Source: Mogibacterium sp. (lineage in GTDB: Bacteria; Bacillota; Clostridia; Peptostreptococcales; Anaerovoracaceae). From it: DNA of 64,000 nt. A program made the translations under genes and the position numbers. This document shows positions 44,030-51,450 of this stretch, in pieces. The stretch is taken from contig JAFWGQ010000034.1 of the NCBI GenBank assembly GCA_017512365.1, positions 1 to 64,000 on the forward strand, in the 5' to 3' direction. Within the stretch, counting starts at the first letter, position 1; each line of letters starts with the position of its first letter. The notes below the pieces were generated by a model. The model was given only the letters and a program-made list of their open reading frames with translations, searched no databases and was not told the DNA's origin.

Positions 44030-45421
44030 TCAGTCTTCGTATGTTTTGCGAAGGATGTAGAATCCGTCGCTGTTCGCGTCGATGATGATATTGCCCCTGT
44101 CGTCGACTACGATGTCTTCGGTCATGGCCATCATCGGTCCCGGGAACGGGAAGAATTTCTTCGTCGGGTTCGGCGGAATGAAGTATGCCTTCTCCTTGAT
44201 GTAGAAAGGATCGGATACGTCATAGATCCTCAGTCCCGCGGCGAAGTAGCAGTCGTATACCACGTCCGTCCTCTGCTCGAGCCATGGCTTTCCGTCCATA
44301 GGCTCATGCAGGTTATGCGGTCCGAACGGCCCTCCCTTCGAGCCCTCTGCCAGGCAGTAGGTATTGAAGTTAGGAGCCGGGAAGTCCTCAGGGACTTCAG
44401 GATACGGGAACTCCGCTATCAGCACAGGATTCGCCGGATCGCTCACGTCCACCATGTGGATGTTGTTCACAGACTGCGCCTGCGTGACCATCCCGTCCTT
44501 GATGAAGCCGAATCTCTCGCCCTCGTTCGTGACCACGCAGAGGTCTCTTCCCTTCAGCGGAAGAGCCGTGTGAGTCCTTGCTCCGGCGAGCCTGCTCGAG
44601 AAGGCAGGCATGAACCTGAGCTGTCCGAGAGCCTTCGGTCTTGTGAAGTCTGAGACATCGAGCACATACAGTCCGTCTCCGCCGTAGCCGAGATAGGCCT
44701 TGTCGCCGAGCACGAACGGAGGTCCGTGCATCCAGCCTTTGTCCATGAAGTCAGGATTATGAGGAGCCGAGTGGTCCACCTCGCGCCCCGGCACTCCGTA
44801 GATGTACTGATGAGGCGCCCACCAGCGTCCGACCTCTTTGATGTTCTGAGGGTCCGAGATGTCCACGATCCTGTAGATCATACCCTCGTGCTCATCGGCC
44901 TCGGCCGAAAGATGCACATAGTCGCCGCCGTTGTACATGAAGCGGTGGACGCCCATCGAATAAGGGACTCCGCAGTCCCAGTATCCGAGGAACTCAGGAT
45001 TCTCAGGATCCTTTTTGAGGTCGTATACCATTATGCCCTGCAGGCTCTTCATCTTGGCGCGGTCGCCGACCAGCACTCCCGGGCCGCTTCCCGACGTCAG
45101 AGCGAATACCAGCTTGTCGTCGGCGATCTGCAGCTTAGGGATCGACGTCGTAGGATATTCCTCGATGCTGAACGGGCGCCACTTCTTGATGAATACAGGA
45201 TCCCGCGGATCCGTGACATCGCTTATCATGATGCCCACGCCTTCCGGACCTGCCGCGAACGCAGCTCCGTAGAGAAGGTATCTGCCGGACTCCGTGCGGT
45301 AAAGAGCCATCTGGAACATGCCGGCTTTGCCGTCAAGATCGCAGTAGCCGAGCACTTCGAGGTTCTTTATGTATCCGTCGTTGCCTTCGCCTTTCGAATA
45401 AAAATATTTTCCTTTGCCCAT
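44030..45421 (-). CDS. LVIVD-repeat beta-propeller protein
   Basis: 463 residues without a signal peptide. At least six LVIVD-type repeats are seen: GIMISDVTDPRDPVFI, MVYDLKKDPENPEFLG, RIVDISDPQNIKEVG, YVLDVSDFTRPKALG, MVDVSDPANPVLIAE and IYDVSDPFYIKEKAY, which should form a beta-propeller. Many conserved His and Trp residues (HQYIYGVPGREVDHSAPHN near 230) suggest a ligand or metal pocket. CAAGGAGAATCAAA precedes the ATG at 45421. It is the last gene of the LysR-linked operon, probably cytoplasmic. Function unknown. Confidence 0.85.
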   Translation of the reverse strand: MGKGKYFYSKGEGNDGYIKNLEVLGYCDLDGKAGMFQMALYRTESGRYLLYGAAFAAGPEGVGIMISDVTDPRDPVFIKKWRPFSIEEYPTTSIPKLQIADDKLVFALTSGSGPGVLVGDRAKMKSLQGIMVYDLKKDPENPEFLGYWDCGVPYSMGVHRFMYNGGDYVHLSAEADEHEGMIYRIVDISDPQNIKEVGRWWAPHQYIYGVPGREVDHSAPHNPDFMDKGWMHGPPFVLGDKAYLGYGGDGLYVLDVSDFTRPKALGQLRFMPAFSSRLAGARTHTALPLKGRDLCVVTNEGERFGFIKDGMVTQAQSVNNIHMVDVSDPANPVLIAEFPYPEVPEDFPAPNFNTYCLAEGSKGGPFGPHNLHEPMDGKPWLEQRTDVVYDCYFAAGLRIYDVSDPFYIKEKAYFIPPNPTKKFFPFPGPMMAMTEDIVVDDRGNIIIDANSDGFYILRKTYED

Positions 45422-45453
45422 TTTGATTCTCCTTGATGGATGTTGGAAAAAAC

Positions 45454-45939
45454 TTATCTGTTCATCAGCCTGTGGAGCTTGTCCACGAGCGCTCCTATGT
45501 AATACACGCCTACGAGCATCGCCGCGCCGATCTGGACGGTGAGACTCATCAGAGGAGTCGTCCTGTCCAGGTTCATCGCCAGCATCCCTATCGCCCATCC
45601 GGCAAGCCACGAAGGCATATAGAAAAGCGACGGGAGCTTCTGCGATATCACGACTGCCATGAAGCCCAGCACTGCCAGTACCGCGAACAGCGTCACGTCC
45701 GGATCCAGCGGCGTACGCGCCATTACCATTGTGGCTGCGAGAGCCCATATGTCGCCGGCCAGATAGCCGAGCGCGATCCTATGGGCGTCCTCCCATTTGT
45801 TGCCGTTGGCTGCGTAGATGCCCGCCGCTATCAGAGCGACCGGCCCTACGCTGTTGCCGAGGTACGGGCTCGCAACGGCCCATGCCGGAGGCAGCACCGC
45901 TATGAGGAGCGCAAGCGTCAAAATCTCTTTTCTGCTCAT
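45454..45939 (-). CDS. DUF1097 family membrane protein
   Basis: 161 residues with five or six hydrophobic helices, fitting the small DUF1097 (YcdZ-like) family: the N-terminal half has SVGPVALIAAGIYAANGNKWEDAHR near 30, then GYLAGDIWALAATMV. It starts one base after the upstream gene ends (TAGGATG), so translation is coupled. Probably a transporter or membrane partner of the operon. No function is established for the family. Confidence 0.78.
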   Translation of the reverse strand: MSRKEILTLALLIAVLPPAWAVASPYLGNSVGPVALIAAGIYAANGNKWEDAHRIALGYLAGDIWALAATMVMARTPLDPDVTLFAVLAVLGFMAVVISQKLPSLFYMPSWLAGWAIGMLAMNLDRTTPLMSLTVQIGAAMLVGVYYIGALVDKLHRLMNR

Positions 45940-45940
45940 C

Positions 45941-46816
45941 CTATCTCATCGTGATGTATCCGCGGTACTGTGTCAGATTGTCTGATCTGGCGTAATCCGA
46001 CAGGAAGATGCCGCTGATCCCGTAGGATTTCTTGAGATAAGGGAAGTCCTCTGTCTCGGCCCATGCAGGCTTTTTGCACTTCTTTGCAGCTGCTTCGCAT
46101 GCATCGACCCATGCAGTCTGGCACTCGAACCACATCTCTACGATACGGTCGAAGTCGCAGTTGTTGACTTCCTTTTTGATCTTGCTGGATACGCAGCGCG
46201 TGCATCCCTCGTGCGAAGTCCAGGCAGGGATGAACTCCTCTCTGAGCCACTTGTCGCCCTCTTCGGCGCTGACGCCTTCAGGATACTTTACGACGAACTG
46301 CCATCTGTAGTTCGGTCCGTCCTCGACCGTGCGGCCCTCGCCCTTGAAGTCCTCTTCCCACCATACAGGCACGAATGCGAATATGAAAGGAACAGTTCCC
46401 GCGGCCTCGTCGCCCTTTGTGGCTCTTGCGTCATCTCCCTCGAGGTTGACCTCTTCGGATTTTTCGATGCTGTGGGAATGACCCGTGTCAGGGATGTTGT
46501 TCTGCCATACGAGCACGTCCGTCGGGAAGTACTCGGTCAGGACCTTGTGATGGTCACCTGCGAAGCCCAGATCGTTAGGGTTGGCGAGCCAGTAGTGCTC
46601 AGTCATCTGCATCCTTACGGTGCCGAATCTCTCTCCGCCCGGAGGAGTCGGGAGCGCCGGATAGAACGCGTACTTGCTTACGTAAGGTCCGAACTGCGAG
46701 ATGCTGTCCGGAACGTGATATCTGTAGAGCCAGTTCTCGAGTTTGATCCTGTAGTCCTCGTGAGCGAGGTCGACCAGGATTATGCTTCTTACCGGATAAA
46801 ATTCAGGTCTGTTCAT
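45941..46816 (-). CDS. Duplicated alpha/beta-barrel (EthD/ABM-like) protein
   Basis: Unknown soluble protein of 291 residues. Two halves each resemble a dimeric alpha/beta-barrel unit: residues 8-110 (SIILVDLAHEDYRIKLENWL... MQMTEHYWLANP) and 140-250 (PFIFAFVPVWWEEDF... WLREEFIPAWTSHEG). Cys pair CTRC near 200 and several histidines are present. Folds of this type bind small aromatic or polyketide ligands or haem; the match is by pattern only. Followed directly by DUF1097. Confidence 0.7.
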   Translation of the reverse strand: MNRPEFYPVRSIILVDLAHEDYRIKLENWLYRYHVPDSISQFGPYVSKYAFYPALPTPPGGERFGTVRMQMTEHYWLANPNDLGFAGDHHKVLTEYFPTDVLVWQNNIPDTGHSHSIEKSEEVNLEGDDARATKGDEAAGTVPFIFAFVPVWWEEDFKGEGRTVEDGPNYRWQFVVKYPEGVSAEEGDKWLREEFIPAWTSHEGCTRCVSSKIKKEVNNCDFDRIVEMWFECQTAWVDACEAAAKKCKKPAWAETEDFPYLKKSYGISGIFLSDYARSDNLTQYRGYITMR

Positions 46817-46842
46817 TGTTTCTCCTTTCTTCAGGAAAAGGC

Positions 46843-46883
46843 GGGGCCGCCGGCCGCAACTCTGCTGCAGTCCATGCGGCCCC
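46843..46883 (-). repeat. Intercistronic hairpin in the LVIVD operon
   Basis: GGGGCCGC (46843-46850) and GCGGCCCC (46876-46883) with a 25-base loop, between the flavodoxin gene and the next gene. It may set relative expression by processing or partial termination. Confidence 0.5.
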
Positions 46884-46935
46884 TGTAAGTATTTATGAGT
46901 GTTGCTTTATTATGAGGAGCCGTTCCCCGGGTCTG

Positions 46936-47913
46936 TTAATTGCCTTTTGACGGGGATGGTGTAGGCTCGATAACGCTTGTGTAGTGCTCCTTGCGGGCCT
47001 TGAACTCAGGATCCTTGTAGAGGTTCATGAGCCTGCCCTCGTTCTCGAAGATGTCCTGTCCGTGAGCAGCCTTGCCCGAGAGGATGTCGTGAGCATGCCA
47101 TTCTGTCGAAGGATCGAACTTGAATACCATCGCGTCGCCTTCAACTACCAGCTTGCCGCGGAGTCCGCAGAGCTCGCACTCGGCGTCTGTCGTGCCAGGG
47201 AAGATGTAGAAAGCGTTGCCGTGGCAGTGCGGGCATGCACCCTTCTTGCCCTTCCAGAGATCCACATCATCGGAACCCATGATCATCAGGTCGTTGTCGA
47301 TAATGTACTGAGCAGCCTCTACGAGATTTCTTGCCATTTCCTTCGTTCTCTCGATCTTGTCGTCCTGCATGATGACGTCCTTGCACCATGAGAAGTATTC
47401 ATTGTCGATGACCTTCCAGCCCGGGCTCATGGCCAGCATGGCGTGATCAGTCTCTGTCCTGACCGCCCAGTCGGATCCGCCGATAGCGAGGAAGGAGATC
47501 GCCTTCTGTCTGAAGTACTTCATGTCCAGAGGCTCCTTGCCCTGCTCCTTGAGCTTCTCCTGAAGTCCGAGCAGCATGCCTGTGTCGTGTCCAGGGCCCA
47601 TCCTGTCGCAGCAGATGTGGAAGAGTCCGGATCCGCCCGACTCATAGATAGGGTCTACGATGAATACTCCGTCAGCCTCTACCATCTTTTCGTAAAGGGC
47701 TGCGAAATCGTCCTTTCTTGTGCAGACCATGCCCTTGCCCATCACGAGGCTTCTCGAGCAGGCCACGCAGCCTGTGCATGTCTGGAGATCCCAGTCAAAT
47801 GCATGTATGAATTCGATCTCGGCACCGAGCTTTTTGCACTCCTCGAGAGCGACTCTGCACATGGTGTCGTTGTTTCCGTTCTTTGTTCCGTAAGAGATTC
47901 CAAGGATCTTCAT
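46936..47913 (-). CDS. Flavodoxin-fold reductase with C-terminal zinc ribbon
   Basis: 325 residues. The N-terminal half is an NADPH-dependent FMN reductase-like flavodoxin domain (MKILGISYGTKNGNND at 1-16, ADGVFIVDPIYESG near 78) and carries CTGCVAC near 46, a cysteine set like that of iron-sulfur flavoproteins. The C-terminal part has CPHC near 232 and CELC near 253, a rubredoxin-like zinc or iron ribbon. Such a pair is suited to electron transfer. GGAGG precedes the ATG at 47913. Second gene of the operon. Confidence 0.85.
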   Translation of the reverse strand: MKILGISYGTKNGNNDTMCRVALEECKKLGAEIEFIHAFDWDLQTCTGCVACSRSLVMGKGMVCTRKDDFAALYEKMVEADGVFIVDPIYESGGSGLFHICCDRMGPGHDTGMLLGLQEKLKEQGKEPLDMKYFRQKAISFLAIGGSDWAVRTETDHAMLAMSPGWKVIDNEYFSWCKDVIMQDDKIERTKEMARNLVEAAQYIIDNDLMIMGSDDVDLWKGKKGACPHCHGNAFYIFPGTTDAECELCGLRGKLVVEGDAMVFKFDPSTEWHAHDILSGKAAHGQDIFENEGRLMNLYKDPEFKARKEHYTSVIEPTPSPSKGN

Positions 47914-47961
47914 ATTGTTTCCCTCCTGCAATATGCAATATCTTTAGCTGTTATGCTGTTT

Positions 47962-47984
47962 CGATGATATCACCGGCATCATCG
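47962..47984. repeat. Intercistronic hairpin after the 4-TM gene
   Basis: CGATGAT (47962-47968) and ATCATCG (47978-47984), 9-base loop, in the 122-base gap between the first two genes of the operon. No U tract on the coding strand. Confidence 0.4.
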
Positions 47985-48035
47985 AAAAAATGACCGTTTT
48001 CTGAAGTATGTGTGTTTTTTGATCCCTCCGCAGGC

Positions 48036-48542
48036 CTACTCCCGGCCCGGAGCTCCGGGTCCCATCTCAGGCGCCGGCTCGTTGCAGATCGCTCTTGAGC
48101 ATCTGTCAGCGACAGGGTTCCAGAGCATCGCGATGATCAGAGTCGGAATGTAGCATGGTATGAAGCCCTTGAGGCATGATGCGATGTATGGTCCGAACTG
48201 GAATCCGGCAGGCGAGTTGGCCATGCCGATCGCTGTCATGATCAGGTCAAGGATGACGCAGAACACAGCGGCGACCACCATGTTCAGTATGAGTCCGAAC
48301 TTGAATGTTCCCGGCTTTGCGTACTTTGAAGCGACCGCGAATCCCCATCTTTCGGCATGGAGGAAGTTAACGAAGAACGTCACTACGTAGGCTATGCATG
48401 CCATTCTGATGAAGTTAGGTCCGTTCAGGCTTCCCGGCGCGTCGATGTTTGCGAGCGCGAGAGCGACAAGAGTGATAACTAAGCTGAGCGGCAGGTCCAT
48501 GATGAGTGCGTATACCGCTGTCAGTTTTGCGCTTTTCTGCAT
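48036..48542 (-). CDS. Four-helix membrane protein of unknown function
   Basis: 168 residues with four hydrophobic helices (about 12-32, 44-62, 82-105, 122-142) and a hydrophilic C-terminal tail rich in Pro, Gly and Glu. FVNFLHAERWGFAVASKY near 57 is a notable loop. No family is recognised with confidence; the four-helix pattern recalls DUF2798-type proteins. GGGAGAAAG precedes the ATG. First gene of the LysR-linked operon, transcribed from the promoter at 48634. Confidence 0.72.
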   Translation of the reverse strand: MQKSAKLTAVYALIMDLPLSLVITLVALALANIDAPGSLNGPNFIRMACIAYVVTFFVNFLHAERWGFAVASKYAKPGTFKFGLILNMVVAAVFCVILDLIMTAIGMANSPAGFQFGPYIASCLKGFIPCYIPTLIIAMLWNPVADRCSRAICNEPAPEMGPGAPGRE

Positions 48543-48585
48543 GATACTTTCTCCCTTCGAAATCCAGCATTTTCATCTGATAAAA

Positions 48586-48600
48586 AAGACAGACTGTCTT
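48586..48600. repeat. 15-bp palindrome in the operon leader
   Basis: AAGACAG-A-CTGTCTT. On the transcribed strand it is followed by a T run. It could be a second operator or a small hairpin. Confidence 0.4.
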
Positions 48601-48633
48601 GTTGTTTGAATTTTAACAACGGCGGTCTGCCCT

Positions 48634-48662
48634 GTATAATCATTTAAGTGCTGAAGTCTTCA
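48634..48662 (-). promoter_or_regulatory. Promoter of the LVIVD operon
   Basis: Minus strand: -10 TTATAC (48634-48639), 17-base spacer, weak -35 TGAAGA (48657-48662) that overlaps the edge of the palindrome at 48659-48680. A weak -35 touching the regulator site is the usual layout of a LysR-activated promoter. Confidence 0.6.
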
Positions 48663-48680
48663 TAACCATATGGTTATGAA
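48659..48680. promoter_or_regulatory. 22-bp perfect palindrome, candidate LysR operator
   Basis: Half-site TTCATAACCAT followed by its exact complement. It fits the T-N11-A rule of LysR sites, lies between the LysR stop and the operon, and abuts the -35 box. Very likely the binding site of the LysR protein encoded at 48688-49611. Confidence 0.8.
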
Positions 48681-48687
48681 TCAGTAT

Positions 48688-49611
48688 TTACAGCAGTTTC
48701 AGTGTCCTCATTCTTGTTTTTTCTTGTTTTTCTATGACCTCTTTCAGTATGCTCTCCATGGCGAGGACCTGTTCGTCCTCCCTGGACCTGAGCCTCGCGA
48801 CCGAGACGCTGTCCTTCGCGCTGAACGGGATCCAGTCAAGGTCCTCCGCTCCTCTGGCCCACACCCACTCGTCAGCGATGGTGACTCCCATGTTGTTCCT
48901 TACGCAGGTGATGGTCGATTCGTGGTTCTTGACGAAGCGCACATCGGGGATGAAGCCGTAAGGCCGCGTGTAGTTCGAGATCGCCTCGACTATCATGCGG
49001 TCGACTATCTCCCACGGAGCGAGGAAGGTCTCTTCCCTGAAGTCCCTCAGCGTCAGCCCGTCCTTGCCTTTCGAAGCGAGAGGATGCCTGGCCGAGTATA
49101 TGAGTATCTTGCCGATCTCGGCGACATCGCTGTATTCGAATTCGCTGTACTTCATCACGGTGTTCTTCATGGTCACGATGATGTCCAGCGAATCCGTCAG
49201 GAGTCCCGTGGTGAGCTCCTTGACCCCGCAGCAGTTTATGACTACCTCCGAGTCAGGAAACTCCGCCTTGTACTTCTTCATCATCGGCGGGATTATGTTG
49301 AAAAGATCCCAGCCCTCAAGGAAGCCCACTCTCATGACCGCGTTCTTCTTGCCCAGAATGTGGTCGGCCTTGATCCGGGTGTTTATGTACTCGGCCTTGA
49401 AGCGGCTGAAAAGGTCAAAGTACAGGCGCCCCACCTCAGTGAGCTCCGTCCTCTGATTGTTCCTCCTGAAGAGCTTGGCACCCAGCTCCTTTTCGAGCTG
49501 GGATATCTGCCTTGAGATCGCCGGCTGCGATACAAAAAGCTCCTCGGATGTCTTTGTGAAGCTGAGGTTCGTGGCCACAGCCATGAAATAATCTATCTGA
49601 AGATCCGTCAC
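48688..49611 (-). CDS. LysR-family transcriptional regulator
   Basis: 307 residues. Winged-helix N terminus (1-62; MAVATNLSFTKTSEELFVSQ, then PAISRQISQLEKELGAKLFRR) and a substrate-binding effector domain. The GTG start at 49611 is chosen: it overlaps the TGA of the antiporter gene (GTGA) and has AGGGAG upstream; the first residues VTDLQIDYFMAVA fit the family. It faces the same way as the operon it adjoins and probably activates it through the palindrome at 48659. Confidence 0.93.
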   Translation of the reverse strand: MTDLQIDYFMAVATNLSFTKTSEELFVSQPAISRQISQLEKELGAKLFRRNNQRTELTEVGRLYFDLFSRFKAEYINTRIKADHILGKKNAVMRVGFLEGWDLFNIIPPMMKKYKAEFPDSEVVINCCGVKELTTGLLTDSLDIIVTMKNTVMKYSEFEYSDVAEIGKILIYSARHPLASKGKDGLTLRDFREETFLAPWEIVDRMIVEAISNYTRPYGFIPDVRFVKNHESTITCVRNNMGVTIADEWVWARGAEDLDWIPFSAKDSVSVARLRSREDEQVLAMESILKEVIEKQEKTRMRTLKLL

Positions 49612-50894
49612 TGTGTCATCTCCCTGTTCTTCTGTCCGGCAAGCCTCCGGCATATGCCGTCATACACTCTCTTTACCGTCAGGCCCTGAACGACCGTCGT
49701 GAAGAAAGCTATCGCGTAGGTGCATCCCGTCACTATGAAATAGGTCTGTTCAGGCAGCATCTCCCTTGTGCTCATCGCGAGCGCGATCGAAAGTCCGCCG
49801 CGCAGTCCGCCCCAGGTCAGCAGCTCCACAAAGCTGCGCCTGTCATATCCGTCAGGCAGTTCGCCCATGATAAGAGTGGAGACTGCAAGGCTGCCGCTCC
49901 TGGCGATGAGGTTCACGATTATCCCCGCCGCAGCAAGGATGATCACATGCTCCATCTGCAGGATGCGTATAAAGGTAAGACCCAGCATCACATACAGCAG
50001 CGAGTTTAGCAGGAGATCGAGCGTCTCCCATATGGTCGAAAAATGCTTCGTGCGCTCAGCCTGAGCGGTCATTCCACAGCGGCTGCGGAGCGCCGAAAAG
50101 AGTATCCCGCAGACGACCGACGCGATCGCTCCGGAGAAGTCCGCCTTTTCGCAGATCACATATGAGAGCGAGACCGTGAGTACACTTATGAAAAAGCCCA
50201 GCTCCCTGCTCTCCGTGCGCCTGTACAGCTGAAAGCACAGCCATGTCACCACGCAGCCGACCAGAGCGGCTCCGAGCAGTTCCCTTGCCATGATCGAAAA
50301 GAAGCCTCCCTTCCCGTCGCCGGTGACCATGGCCGAGAACACGACGAAGAGCGCGACGCCCACACCGTCGTTGAACAGAGACTCTCCCTGTATAAGGAAG
50401 GAGATGTCTTCAGGCAGGCCGAACTTGCTGAGTATGCCGGTCGCCGCTATAGGATCCGTCGGCGCCACTATGCTCCCGAACATCAGGCACAGCGGAAGTG
50501 TCAGCCCCAGTCCCAGCAGCGCCGACACCCCGTAGAACAGCACCCCGTAGAACACGGCTCCAAGCAGCGTGCATATGATCGAAAGCACCGTGACCTGCCT
50601 CGCCTGTTTCCGGAAGTCCGACAGCCTGAGATGGACTGAGCCTGCAAAGAGCATCAGGCAGAGCACCCCTTCCAGCAGGAAGCCCTCTATGTCAAAAAAG
50701 TGCGCTTTTGCCAGCACATCGCCGGCTCCCTCGCCGCTTATCAGCATGTCCGCCGCAAGCCATATAAAACCTATTATCGATGAGAACAGCAGCAGAGCTA
50801 TCTCATGCGGCATCCGCGTGACCTTTTCATTGAATGTCCCGGTCACACAGACTACCGCCATCGCGACAGTGAAAACAAAAAGCATCCCGTTCAA
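49608..50894 (-). CDS. CPA1-family sodium/proton antiporter
   Basis: Membrane exchanger of 428 residues with about 12 helices. GSIVAPTDPIAATGILSKFGLP near 140 and GESLFNDGVGVALFVVF near 166 are the CPA1 (NhaP/NHE) core motifs with the transport Asp residues, and LLTWGGLRGGLSIALAMS near 362 is a later family motif. TTG at 50894 is the best start: AGGTG lies 5 bases upstream; an ATG three codons later is the alternative. Its stop overlaps the LysR start, so both are co-translated. Why an antiporter travels with this regulator is open. Confidence 0.93.
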   Translation of the reverse strand: MNGMLFVFTVAMAVVCVTGTFNEKVTRMPHEIALLLFSSIIGFIWLAADMLISGEGAGDVLAKAHFFDIEGFLLEGVLCLMLFAGSVHLRLSDFRKQARQVTVLSIICTLLGAVFYGVLFYGVSALLGLGLTLPLCLMFGSIVAPTDPIAATGILSKFGLPEDISFLIQGESLFNDGVGVALFVVFSAMVTGDGKGGFFSIMARELLGAALVGCVVTWLCFQLYRRTESRELGFFISVLTVSLSYVICEKADFSGAIASVVCGILFSALRSRCGMTAQAERTKHFSTIWETLDLLLNSLLYVMLGLTFIRILQMEHVIILAAAGIIVNLIARSGSLAVSTLIMGELPDGYDRRSFVELLTWGGLRGGLSIALAMSTREMLPEQTYFIVTGCTYAIAFFTTVVQGLTVKRVYDGICRRLAGQKNREMTQ

Positions 50895-50922
50895 ATCATC
50901 ACCTCATTTGATCATTCCCTTT

Positions 50923-51424
50923 CTACGCGGCAGGCTCCAGAACGTCATCCTCCGCGTATCCGTAGAAATATTTCTCCGCCAGTTCATCTATCCTGCCGGA
51001 CTCCTTTTCTTTTGCCAGAAAGCCGTTCACATAGTCCAGCAGGTCCTCCGACCCCTTCGGCATGAGAACGCCCAGTTCTCCGTCAGTGAAAGGCTCATGG
51101 ATCAGCGGCGCGGCGAGCCGTTCGTCCTGTCCTGCATAATATCCGGCCTCCATGATCTCCGTGATCATGACGTCCGCCTCGCCCGAAGCGACAAGGCCCG
51201 GGATCTCCTGATTGACATCATGGATGATCAGCGTCGCGTCCGGCAGGTTTTCACGCGCGAACTGTTCGTTGAGCCCGCCGGGATTCTCCATGACGCGCAC
51301 CTCCGGCCGGTTGATGGCGTCAATGCCTGTATATATGCCGGCATCCTGCTGAAAGCAGCAGGCAGGCCGTCATGACGATGAGCATCACGATCCTCGCTGC
51401 TGTCCTGATCCTTTTTCCTGTCAT
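50923..51424 (-). pseudogene. Solute-binding protein gene with internal deletion and frameshift
   Basis: An SBP_bac_3 / cyclohexadienyl-dehydratase-like gene. The 5' end (ATG 51424, GGAGG upstream) encodes a normal lipoprotein signal ending LLLSAGC, but this frame stops 7 codons later. The second lobe continues in another frame from about 51335: GIYTGIDAINRPEVRVMENPGG, then NEQFARENLP and GEADVMITE, which match the C-terminal half of PheC-type proteins. About 100 residues of lobe one are missing. The product cannot be made intact. Confidence 0.82.
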
Positions 51425-51450
51425 TTTTTTCCTCCGGATCTCTGCGATCT

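Noticed and set aside
45422-45748. N-terminal extension of the LVIVD protein
   Set aside because: Overlaps the DUF1097 gene in another frame; AAGGAG and the repeat pattern start at 45421.
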